A stretch of 11,601 nt of DNA from assembly GCA_965602945.1 (NCBI GenBank), contig CBFDBC010000117.1, positions 1-11,601 on the forward strand. The letters run 5' to 3'. A program made the translations under genes and the position numbers. The notes under the pieces are model-generated. The model had not been told where the DNA came from. It saw nothing but the letters and a program-made list of their open reading frames with translations, and did no database searches. The stretch comes from JAUXEH01 sp965602945. Its GTDB lineage: Bacteria > Acidobacteriota > Aminicenantia > Aminicenantales > Aminicenantaceae. This document shows, piece after piece, positions 1-7,598 of the stretch; the first letter of the stretch is position 1; each line of letters begins with the position of its first letter.

Positions 1-303
1 GAAATAGACATCGGATTTTTGCTGTTTGGTTACGGCCAGGGCTCGCGCCTGAAGGAATTTCTGTAGGGCGGGCTCGTTTTCCATGTCGTCATAAAGTTTT
101 TTCCCGTCGGCCATAAGAGTCTCGAACTGTTCCTGTTGGGCGGACGATGCACTCCCGTTTTCCTTAATACGCACAACCGGACCCTTGTTTTTCTCACTGG
201 TGTCGGATGCTCCGGCAGGAACCGTTTCGGCCATGACCAGGAACATGAATGCCCCGATCATGAAATAAGCCATCCCTTTGGAACGAAATCGATCACATCT
301 CAT
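1..303 (-). CDS. Exported TPR-like protein, paralogue of the 832-residue protein at 5043-7541 (partial, C-terminus outside window)
   Basis: Only the first 101 codons are in the window; the frame is still open at base 1. The start is ATG at 303-301, 11 bases inside the end of the upstream kinase gene, with a GGGAG ribosome site at 310-314 and a 6-base spacer. The N-terminus is an export signal: basic RCDRFRSK, a hydrophobic run at about residues 11-24, and a likely signal-peptidase site near AGA (29-32). The mature part aligns by eye with the exported protein at 5043-7541: both have GPVVRIK soon after the signal, then F..L..DGK.L, a TPR-like helix pair, and QKSDVY near residue 100. It is therefore a paralogue, and PEGA repeats further on are likely but unseen. 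Inference: an envelope partner of the kinase encoded just upstream, with which it is translationally coupled. A second ATG at codon 11 is possible but has no comparable ribosome site. Confidence 0.85.
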   Translation of the reverse strand, partial: MRCDRFRSKGMAYFMIGAFMFLVMAETVPAGASDTSEKNKGPVVRIKENGSASSAQQEQFETLMADGKKLYDDMENEPALQKFLQARALAVTKQQKSDVYF

Positions 304-2668
304 GGTCATCTCCCGTGTTCATATCGGAAATCTTGAGCTGAGTCTCGGTCTGCTCTCCGGTGTCGCGGTTGATTCGGATGAACCGCCCGTCTTCCATAAA
401 CATGCGCAGCTCCCAGCGCGCCCCCGGCTGGAGTTCAACGTTCGTGGAATATCGTTTGCCGGATTCTTCAAGAACGAAATCAAATGTGTGTTTCCCCGTA
501 AGCACGTCGAGATTCAGCGTGGGCGGGACCTCGCGCAGCAGCTGTCCGTCCAGGTAGACATCTGCCTTGGGGCGGACCTTGATCTGCAAGCTCACCTGGA
601 CGGCCGGGGTGAGGGTGTAGTTCTTCTCCTGATTCTGGTCCAGCTGGATGGAAACTTCCTGAGTCTGGTAGCCTTCTCTGACGATCCTCACCGTGTAGGT
701 CCCTTCCGACAGACTCCGGGTTACCGGGGTGGTTCCCAGTTCCCTGCCTCCCAGGTAAACCTGGGCCCCCTCCGGGTCGGAGTTCACGGTCAGCCTGAAG
801 GTCTGCTGTTCCAGGGTGACATGCTGACGGTTTGCTCCTGCAGTGAGGTTCAGCCGCACGTCCTTGTAGCCATATCCGTCTTTACGCACACGCATGGTCC
901 CCGTGTCAGCTTCCATCTCCAGATCCCTCACAGGAGTGGTCCCGCGATATGTCCCGTCGATATACACACGGGCTCCTGATGGATCGGAGGTGACCTCCAA
1001 TACATACCCGGTCATCTGCTCCAGCAGGTATTCCTTGGCAAGCGTCTGGCCGGCCTCGATGGTAACCTCAGCCTGTTTCTGTTCATAGCCCGGATGGACG
1101 ACAGACAAAGCGTGGGAACCGGCCGCCAGGTCCAGGCTGAGCGGTGTTACCCCTCTCTTAACCTCATCGATGAAGACCTCCGCCCCTGCGGGGATCGATG
1201 TAACTTCCAGGGCCCCCAGGTTTGGGACCGGCGCCTCTTCGGTCACTTCTTCTTCAGCCGCCGGGACTTCCCCTTCTGCCGTTTGAACCTCGGCCGTCTG
1301 CCCTTCCTCTTCCGGGTCCTCCTCTGTCAGGTCCACGCTGGGTTCCTCAGTTGCTACGAACGTGAAAAAACGGTCGAGGTCCTTCTTGAGTTCGAGGTCC
1401 TCAGAGATAGGAGTAAAACCTTCCTTATAGAGTCTGAGGGTGTAAGACCCGATCTCCACACTCTTCTCGAGAGGTGTTTGCCCCAGCATCTCGTCTCCCA
1501 GGTACACTCCGGCCCCGGAAGGCTCGCTGGTGATGGATAGGGTGACCTCTTCGGGAACGGCTGGCGGCCTCTCCCCCTTGGGAAGCAGCAGCCAGAGGCC
1601 GGCCACGATCAACGCCGCCAAGGCCAAAAAACCGGGGATCATCTTCAAAGGGAAAGGTTTCCTGGGAATTTTCTCGATGCTCGGGGGTTTATCCGGCATC
1701 ACCTTGTCGGTTGTGGACATGCCCTCTTCGATGTTCACGAGCTCGGCCAGGATGTCATGGACGCTCTCGTAGCGGTCTTTGCGCTCCTTCTGAAGACACT
1801 TGAGGATGACATCACCTAGCTTGTATGAGACGTGTTCATTCAGCTTCCGCGGATCGGGCGGGGTTTCGGTCTTGTGTTTCAGGGCCACACTGACCGCTGT
1901 ATCGCCCTTGAAGGGTGTGCGCCCCGTAACCAGCTCGAACAGGATTATGCCCAGAGAATAGATGTCGGAACGATGATCAACATCTTCGCCCACCGCCTGC
2001 TCGGGTGACATGTACTCGGGTGTGCCGATCATGGCCCCGGTTTCGGTCAGTCCCGAGGACATCTGTGTGCGGGCGATGCCGAAATCCATGAGCCGCACAT
2101 CGCCGGCCCGGTCGATCATGATATTCTGGGGCTTCAGATCCCGGTGGACGATCCCCAGCCGGTGGGCCTCGGATAGGCCCTTACAGATCTGCTTGGCGAT
2201 GATGAGCGACTTCCCCTCGGAAAGCTGCCCCAACCGGTTGACGGTGCTCTTCAGATCTTCGCCGGAGACATACTCCATGGTGATGAAATACATGCCGCCC
2301 GACTTTTCCAGGTCGAACATCTGGCAGACGTTCTTGTGCCGGATCCTGCGGGCGACCTTGAGCTCGTTGCGGAAGCGTTCGATCGTCTTTTCGTCTAAGG
2401 ATATCTCGGGGTTCAGGACCTTGATAGCGATCTTTTCGTCGATCTCGACGTCGACGGCCTTGTACACACGCCCCATGCCGCCCCGGCCCAGTTCCTCGAT
2501 GATCTGGTACCTTTTATCGAGCACACTCCCGACTTTGAGATGGGTCAAGGGTGATGTGTAGAGCCGGGTGGCCGTGCGGTCAGGGTCGGGCGCCTCGAGC
2601 CGGCTCCCACAGCGGCTGCAGAATATACTCTTACCCGGATTTTCGAATGAACATTTGCTGCACTTCAT
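293..2668 (-). CDS. Zinc-ribbon / Ser-Thr protein kinase / TM / five PEGA repeats (receptor kinase 2)
   Basis: A 791-residue transmembrane Ser/Thr kinase. Order: zinc ribbon with C3, C6, C17 and C20; kinase domain about 54-312 with glycine loop GRGGMG (61-66), catalytic K83, helix-C E102, HRD 175-177, DFG 195-197 and GTPEYMSPEQ activation/P+1 segment; basic-flanked membrane helix about 343-363; then five PEGA-type beta repeats (about 374-438, 486-550, 554-619, 623-687, 691-755) with the usual S.P.GA.VY.DG...G.TP pattern. All catalytic residues are present, so it should be active. Kinase and zinc ribbon should be cytoplasmic and PEGA repeats periplasmic. A 45-residue Glu/Pro/Ala-rich linker (about 440-485) separates PEGA 1 and 2 and is missing from the sister kinase at 2769-4988. 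The gene has its own candidate promoter (2697-2725), a weak CGGGA ribosome site, and overlaps the next gene by 11 bases. Its substrate is unknown; the FHA protein at 9697-11130 is a plausible reader of its products. Confidence 0.95.
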   Translation of the reverse strand: MKCSKCSFENPGKSIFCSRCGSRLEAPDPDRTATRLYTSPLTHLKVGSVLDKRYQIIEELGRGGMGRVYKAVDVEIDEKIAIKVLNPEISLDEKTIERFRNELKVARRIRHKNVCQMFDLEKSGGMYFITMEYVSGEDLKSTVNRLGQLSEGKSLIIAKQICKGLSEAHRLGIVHRDLKPQNIMIDRAGDVRLMDFGIARTQMSSGLTETGAMIGTPEYMSPEQAVGEDVDHRSDIYSLGIILFELVTGRTPFKGDTAVSVALKHKTETPPDPRKLNEHVSYKLGDVILKCLQKERKDRYESVHDILAELVNIEEGMSTTDKVMPDKPPSIEKIPRKPFPLKMIPGFLALAALIVAGLWLLLPKGERPPAVPEEVTLSITSEPSGAGVYLGDEMLGQTPLEKSVEIGSYTLRLYKEGFTPISEDLELKKDLDRFFTFVATEEPSVDLTEEDPEEEGQTAEVQTAEGEVPAAEEEVTEEAPVPNLGALEVTSIPAGAEVFIDEVKRGVTPLSLDLAAGSHALSVVHPGYEQKQAEVTIEAGQTLAKEYLLEQMTGYVLEVTSDPSGARVYIDGTYRGTTPVRDLEMEADTGTMRVRKDGYGYKDVRLNLTAGANRQHVTLEQQTFRLTVNSDPEGAQVYLGGRELGTTPVTRSLSEGTYTVRIVREGYQTQEVSIQLDQNQEKNYTLTPAVQVSLQIKVRPKADVYLDGQLLREVPPTLNLDVLTGKHTFDFVLEESGKRYSTNVELQPGARWELRMFMEDGRFIRINRDTGEQTETQLKISDMNTGDDHEM

Positions 2669-2696
2669 ATATCCCGAGCCCTAAAAATGCTCATTG

Positions 2697-2725
2697 ATGG
2701 TAGCAACTCAGCCGGATATTGTCAA
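2697..2725 (-). promoter_or_regulatory. Candidate internal sigma70-like promoter for receptor kinase 2
   Basis: Read on the minus strand: -35 TTGACA (2725-2720, perfect consensus), a 17-base spacer ending in TGC (extended -10 TGn), and -10 TACCAT (2702-2697, 4 of 6 bases). The predicted start near 2690 leaves a leader of roughly 20 bases before the ATG at 2668. It lies in the 100-base gap between the two kinase genes, the longest gap within this unit. It would let kinase 2 and its exported partner be expressed apart from kinase 1. No transcription data; called from sequence match only. Confidence 0.55.
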
Positions 2726-2768
2726 ACTGTTCAAGGGTCATGACCAGGAGAGGGCGCCGCGGGAAAGT

Positions 2769-4988
2769 CTATTTTATCGGAGTAAGCACCTGGGAGGTTC
2801 GCTCTCCCGTGACACGGTTGATCCGGAGCAGCCGGCCGGAATCCATGGAGATGCGCAGCTCCCAGTCTTCGCCCGGCACGATCGTCATCTTGACGCTGAA
2901 CTGCTTGCCGGTATCCGGGAGAATGAAATCGATGGTGAGTTCTCCTTCCTGGATCCGCAGGTCTTGAGTGGGAGGGATCTCTCCGATCAGCCTGCCGTTG
3001 ACAACAACATTGGCTTTGGGGCTGGCACGTATCTGCACAGGCACCGTGGCCAATGGAGCGAGATCCACAACCGTCCGGAAATCCTTCGTGAGTTCGATCG
3101 AGGTCTCTTCAGGCCCGTAACCATCCTTTCGGACCAGGAGCCGGTAGCGGCCCGACTCGACTTCTCTATCCAAAGGAGTTTGTCCCCAATCCTCATCCCC
3201 ATGGGAGACCTGAGCTCCCGGTGGATCGGAAACAATGGTGAGAGTGAACACATTCCGGTTCAGAACGAAGTGTTTTTCATTCCGTCCGGGATTCAAGGTC
3301 AAAGACCCGCTTTGAGTCTGAAAATCATTCTTACTGACTCTGACTTGAACATTCCTTTGTGCCGCCCGGAGATCCGTTATCGGAGTCTTGCCCTGAAACC
3401 GGCCATCGATGTAGACATCTGCCTCGGAAGGCCGGCTTGTGATGCTGACAAGATACTCGCTTGCCGGTACCGGATCGAGCCTGCAATCCCTGAGCAGGCT
3501 CTGGCCGAGGGTGATCGTTATCTCTTCCTTAAAAGCGCGGAAACCCGGCAGCCTGAGCTCCATCTGGTACTGGCCCGGCTCCATTTCCTGCTTCAGGGGA
3601 GTTGTTCCCCTTTTTTCACCGGCGATATAGACCTCCGCTCCTTCCGGAAGGGAGGAGACCTGAAGGATCCCATAAAGCTGGGGGACCGGCTCCAGCTCGT
3701 AGGTGACCTCAAAATCCGAGTTGATGGAGAGGTTTTCCGATTTCGTTACGTAGCCTTCCTTTTCGATCTTTATTCGAAATGTTCCCGGGACGATCTGCCG
3801 TTCGAGAGGCGTGGTACCCAACGGTTCATCATCAAGAAAAACCCTCGCACCCTGGGGAGACGTATCCAATGAGAAACCGACCCCAATATCTTTATCGGGC
3901 CACAGCAGGAAATACCCGCCGATCCCCAGTGCGGCTACGGCCAGGAATCCCATCAGCACCGCGAGGGCGGGAAACCTCCTGCGACGGATCTCCACGCTGG
4001 TCTTTTTTTCCGGGAGCACCGGGTCCGTCCTGGGCTGTCCCCGTTCGATCCTGGCTATCTCTTCGAGAAGCTCATCCACGCTCTGGAATCGCCTGCCCTT
4101 GTCCTTAGCCAGGCATTTCAGAATCATCCGGTTCAGCTCGGAAGAGATCTGCGGATTGAGGCTGCTGGGCTCAGGGGGGGCTTCCGTTTTATGTTTCAGC
4201 GCCACACCCACGGCCGTATCACCCTTGAACGGCACCTTGCCCGTTACCAGTTCGAACAGGATGATGCCGAGAGAATAGATATCCGAGCGCTTGTCAACCG
4301 GATCCCCGACAGCCTGCTCAGGGGACATGTATTCAGGCGTGCCTACGATCGTACCGGACTGTGTCAGCCCGGTGGATTCCAGGGGGCGGGCAATCCCAAA
4401 ATCCATGACACGGACTTCCCCTGATTTGTCGATCATGATGTTGTGGGGCTTCAGATCCCGATGGATCAGGCCATGCCGGTGGGCTTCCGCCAGCCCGTGA
4501 CAAATCTGCCCGGTGATGTTCAGCGCCTTTCCCTCACTCAGCAGGCCGACACGGTTGATCGTGCTCTTGAGGTCCTCTCCGGAGACATATTCCATGGTTA
4601 TGAAATACGTCCCCTGCTCTTTCATCAGGTCGTACATGTGGCATACATTCTTGTGCCTGAGCTTGCGCGCGTATTTGAGTTCGTTACGGAAGCGCTCGAT
4701 TATCCGGCGATCCGCTGAAATCTCCGGCCTGAGTATCTTGAGGGCCACTTTCTCGTGTATCTCATTGTCCAGGACCTTATAAACACGCCCCATCCCTCCC
4801 CTGCCAAGCTCTTCGATGATCTGATAGCGGTCGGCAAAAGTGCTGCCCACAGCGAGCACGGGAAGCGGAGTCAAATAGGTCTCTGTAGAGTTCAGATCTT
4901 CCGGGAACGAGCCCAGCTGGCTGCCGCATTTGGCACAAAAATAGCTGTCATCAGGATTGGCAAAGGAACAGCCGGGACAGTCTTTCAT
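2769..4988 (-). CDS. Zinc-ribbon / Ser-Thr protein kinase / TM / five PEGA repeats (receptor kinase 1)
   Basis: A 739-residue paralogue of the next kinase downstream with the same architecture. Zinc ribbon C4, C7, C18, C21; kinase domain about 55-313 with GRGGMG (62-67), K84, E103, HRD 176-178, DFG 196-198 and GTPEYMSPEQ; Arg-rich stretch then membrane helix about 340-362; five PEGA-type repeats (about 369-434, 441-505, 512-577, 581-644, 648-715). The last repeat differs from the others (IPPT in place of the G.TP turn, ending in RINR.TGE), and this variant recurs at the end of kinase 2. Expected role: phosphorylate cytoplasmic Ser/Thr targets in response to something bound by the periplasmic repeats. 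The start at 4988 is chosen because the zinc ribbon begins at once; the ribosome site is weak (GAG about 8 bases upstream). It follows the exported NHL protein by 54 bases with no promoter visible, so probably is co-transcribed with it. Confidence 0.95.
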   Translation of the reverse strand: MKDCPGCSFANPDDSYFCAKCGSQLGSFPEDLNSTETYLTPLPVLAVGSTFADRYQIIEELGRGGMGRVYKVLDNEIHEKVALKILRPEISADRRIIERFRNELKYARKLRHKNVCHMYDLMKEQGTYFITMEYVSGEDLKSTINRVGLLSEGKALNITGQICHGLAEAHRHGLIHRDLKPHNIMIDKSGEVRVMDFGIARPLESTGLTQSGTIVGTPEYMSPEQAVGDPVDKRSDIYSLGIILFELVTGKVPFKGDTAVGVALKHKTEAPPEPSSLNPQISSELNRMILKCLAKDKGRRFQSVDELLEEIARIERGQPRTDPVLPEKKTSVEIRRRRFPALAVLMGFLAVAALGIGGYFLLWPDKDIGVGFSLDTSPQGARVFLDDEPLGTTPLERQIVPGTFRIKIEKEGYVTKSENLSINSDFEVTYELEPVPQLYGILQVSSLPEGAEVYIAGEKRGTTPLKQEMEPGQYQMELRLPGFRAFKEEITITLGQSLLRDCRLDPVPASEYLVSITSRPSEADVYIDGRFQGKTPITDLRAAQRNVQVRVSKNDFQTQSGSLTLNPGRNEKHFVLNRNVFTLTIVSDPPGAQVSHGDEDWGQTPLDREVESGRYRLLVRKDGYGPEETSIELTKDFRTVVDLAPLATVPVQIRASPKANVVVNGRLIGEIPPTQDLRIQEGELTIDFILPDTGKQFSVKMTIVPGEDWELRISMDSGRLLRINRVTGERTSQVLTPIK

Positions 4989-5042
4989 AGTTGTCTCATT
5001 GCATCCAGATGGACGATCTCGGCGTCCGGAGTTTTTCGGTGC

Positions 5043-7541
5043 CTATTTTTGCTTGGTCCACACCTTGATCTGCAGGACGGCGGGGTTGGGGTCTAATACA
5101 TAAACCGTATCGTTCGTGGTCCTGTCGATAGCGATTCCGGTGGGATGGGCAAAGGCGGCCTTGTCGAACCCGGCAAACCCGAAGGTCGTTTTCACGGTCC
5201 CGTTTTTTGAAACGATGGCGACCGACTGGGCCGTATACTTTCCGGAGACAGACATCAAGGCGACGAAGACATTTCCCAGGCTGTCGATTGCGACATCGAC
5301 AGGGGAGGCATCCGACGGAAATATCTTCCAGACATCCTTGTGGCTGCCGTCGGGGGTATTATACCTGAGGACCCTTTCGAATTCCCTGTCCGGGATGAAA
5401 AGTATCCTGGAAGGACCATCCACGTGGATGTTCACGGGCGCCGTGTCCTTGGCGGTCCAGACGTTTGGGATCAGAATTGCGCCGTTCTTGTTAAACTTCA
5501 GGATCCTCCGTCCATCATAATCGTTGACAAAGACGTTCAGTTCCGCATCAACCGAGACTCCTCTGGGTTTGATGGAACTGGAACTCCCCTTCCATTCCTT
5601 GTTGAGGAAAACCAGGTCTTTGTCATACTTGGCAACCCTCCTGTTTCCCGACTCGGCGACGTAGAGGTCCCCGTTCTTGTCGATCTCGATTCCGTAGGGT
5701 GCCCCCGGCGTGATGTCTTTATCGGCGAGCTTGGTGCTGCCGTTCTTGGACAGTTTGACGATCCTCTGCGGTCGGGACCATGTGCCGACGTTGTCGTCAA
5801 ATCCGCTGTCCGTGACATAGAGGGCATTGTTCCCGACAGCGATCCCATAGGCATCGACGATGTTGTACTGTTTCAAATCGATGAGCCTGCTGAACTCATA
5901 CGCGACATCGGCTTCGACGACGTTGAAGGCGCCGCTGGTTCCGAACAAGCTGGGATCATCTGCGCTCTCCACCTTGATCTTGTATGTCTGACCGGTCTGC
6001 AGGGTTATGCCCGGCGATTCCCACACCTTCCAGGTATGCGTTTTTTTATTTCCATCGATGTCTTTTGCGATCTCCGCGCTGGTGGTAAAGTTCTTGCCGC
6101 TCAACAGGGAGATCTTGTAGTTGGAGATTATAGACGATCCTGTTTTCCCCTGGGACGCTATCCCTTTTTCGCCCGGCATCGGATACGCATTCTGGGGGAG
6201 GCTGACCGGGCGGGTGGTTGAAGACCTCAGGGCGATGCCATTCACGGCACCGGTCGACAGGCCGGGATTCCCGGCCCGGGACACGGCGGTTTTCTTTAAC
6301 ACCCGGATGCGGCCGGAGTTCTGCCCTGTCTTTATGCCGGAGGAGGACCTGTCCCTCCGGGCCCTCTCTCTCGATCGCTGCAGCGTTATCCGATCCAGGC
6401 CTGAAATAGACGCCTGGGCCGGGAAAGCCACTTTGTTCTGAGCCTGAGCCCCTCCATCGAGATCCCACTCGATCTCGATCCTGGTCTTCTTGACCAGGGC
6501 GACCTGCTCGGCCGCGGCCGGCTTTGACACGGTTATAATGTGCTGAGTAAGGGCCGGGTTGACCGTGGTGGTCTGCCCTGCCGTAACTGCCGCTGTCTCT
6601 GTGTAATCCGCATAACTCTCCAGCTTCAAGGTGACGATGTAATTTCTAGGAGCGAGATCCGTGAATGTATAGGGAGTCACCTGATCCGTATTCTCGGGAG
6701 TGGTCATCCCCATGAATATCTGGGCCCCGCTGGGATTGGAATTGACTGTCAGACTCCCGGTCGTATAGACGTCTTCTTCCTCCTTTCCACCTGCCAGCAG
6801 GACAACCGCACCGGCCACTCCCGCCAGGAGGACACCGCCGATGATGTAGATCAGGGACGATCCGCCCTCCAGGGAATAGACCGGGGATGAGGTCTCCTGC
6901 CCGGCCAGGACCGTGAGCGTGTCTTTCTTCTGCTTGCCTCCCTTCTTGACACGGACATCGACCTCTCCCGCTTTGTAGCCCACGGTCAAAGGTGTTTTCC
7001 CCTCGGAGGCCTTGCCGTCGTTGAAGAACACATCCGCCCCGGGGGGAGCGGACAGCACCTTGAGCACTCCGTATTCCCGTTTGATATCCGTGTACATGGC
7101 GATGAACTGGGGGGGGCACTCGTTCTCGTCGAGCTGCCGGTAATAGTCGACTTCGACAAGTTTCTCGATCGTATCGGTGAAGTCCTTGGTCCCTCGCTCC
7201 TCCAATGACGCGAAATAAGCCAGGGACAGGTAGTAGTAGACATCGGATTTCTGCCGGTTCTGCGTGGCCAGCTTCTCGGCTTCCTTGAATTTTTCGATGG
7301 CCGCCGCATAATCCATCCACTCCTTGAGCAGGCGCTTGCCGTCTTCCAGGAGCAGCGTGAAGTTCTTTTCCTGGGCCGCAGTCACACCCCTGCCCGCGTG
7401 CTTAATCCTGACGACTGGCCCTTCGGTCCTCTTGTTTCCGCCCTCTTCGCCTAAGGGAAAAGCCGGCGCCGAGGTCATGAGGAGAAGCATAAAGATCATA
7501 GAAAAGACCATGATTTTCGAGTGAAACCATTTTTGTGTCAT
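5043..7541 (-). CDS. Exported TPR-like / PEGA / TM / PEGA / NHL beta-propeller protein
   Basis: An 832-residue envelope protein with no enzyme motif. Residues 1-27 form a signal sequence (basic start, hydrophobic 10-22, APA at 25-27). Residues 55-155 look TPR-like (AIEKFKEAEKLA, then DVYYYLSLAYFA). A PEGA-type repeat covers about 158-224; a Gly-rich hydrophobic helix follows at about 228-250; a second PEGA repeat at about 261-331. Residues 333-541 resemble a split beta-sandwich of the Kre9/KNH type (IEIEWD early; NYKISLL, TWKVWESPGITL and YKIKV late) with a 110-residue Arg/Ser-rich insert at 364-473. The C-terminal part (549-832) is a six-bladed NHL-like propeller, each blade marked by a .GI.V...G.LYV pattern followed by .V.K...NG. 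Start: ATG 7541 with GGGG 7 bases upstream. It sits between the kinase-less PEGA protein and kinase 1, and has a paralogue at 1-303. Likely a scaffold or ligand-sensing partner of the receptor kinases (inference). Whether the internal helix leaves the propeller outside or inside is unclear. Confidence 0.9.
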   Translation of the reverse strand: MTQKWFHSKIMVFSMIFMLLLMTSAPAFPLGEEGGNKRTEGPVVRIKHAGRGVTAAQEKNFTLLLEDGKRLLKEWMDYAAAIEKFKEAEKLATQNRQKSDVYYYLSLAYFASLEERGTKDFTDTIEKLVEVDYYRQLDENECPPQFIAMYTDIKREYGVLKVLSAPPGADVFFNDGKASEGKTPLTVGYKAGEVDVRVKKGGKQKKDTLTVLAGQETSSPVYSLEGGSSLIYIIGGVLLAGVAGAVVLLAGGKEEEDVYTTGSLTVNSNPSGAQIFMGMTTPENTDQVTPYTFTDLAPRNYIVTLKLESYADYTETAAVTAGQTTTVNPALTQHIITVSKPAAAEQVALVKKTRIEIEWDLDGGAQAQNKVAFPAQASISGLDRITLQRSRERARRDRSSSGIKTGQNSGRIRVLKKTAVSRAGNPGLSTGAVNGIALRSSTTRPVSLPQNAYPMPGEKGIASQGKTGSSIISNYKISLLSGKNFTTSAEIAKDIDGNKKTHTWKVWESPGITLQTGQTYKIKVESADDPSLFGTSGAFNVVEADVAYEFSRLIDLKQYNIVDAYGIAVGNNALYVTDSGFDDNVGTWSRPQRIVKLSKNGSTKLADKDITPGAPYGIEIDKNGDLYVAESGNRRVAKYDKDLVFLNKEWKGSSSSIKPRGVSVDAELNVFVNDYDGRRILKFNKNGAILIPNVWTAKDTAPVNIHVDGPSRILFIPDREFERVLRYNTPDGSHKDVWKIFPSDASPVDVAIDSLGNVFVALMSVSGKYTAQSVAIVSKNGTVKTTFGFAGFDKAAFAHPTGIAIDRTTNDTVYVLDPNPAVLQIKVWTKQK

Positions 7542-7598
7542 TCCTTATCCCCTTTGATATCTAGCATATCGACAAATTCACACATGCGGACGGTAGAC

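Noticed and set aside
271..273. Alternative ATG (codon 11) for the left-edge exported protein
   Set aside because: The ATG at 303 has GGGAG at ideal spacing and supplies the basic part of the signal peptide; codon 11 would remove it.
278..979. Plus-strand open frame of 233 codons opposite receptor kinase 2
   Set aside because: Antisense to well-conserved PEGA repeats, with a composition typical of a reverse-frame shadow; no recognisable motifs.
2694..3872. Long plus-strand open frame (392 codons) opposite receptor kinase 1
   Set aside because: It lies entirely antisense to a clear PEGA-repeat coding region, shows no domain or ribosome site, and is the expected shadow of a GC-biased reading frame.
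4989..5042. Possible promoter or terminator in the 54-base gap before receptor kinase 1
   Set aside because: No TTGAC-like -35 paired with a -10, no stem followed by T; simple read-through from the upstream gene is more likely.
7556..7570. Inverted repeat gatat-ctagc-atatc between the kinase-less PEGA gene and the exported NHL gene
   Set aside because: Only 5 A/T-rich pairs with no T tract; too weak for a terminator and short enough to occur by chance. A small operator cannot be excluded.
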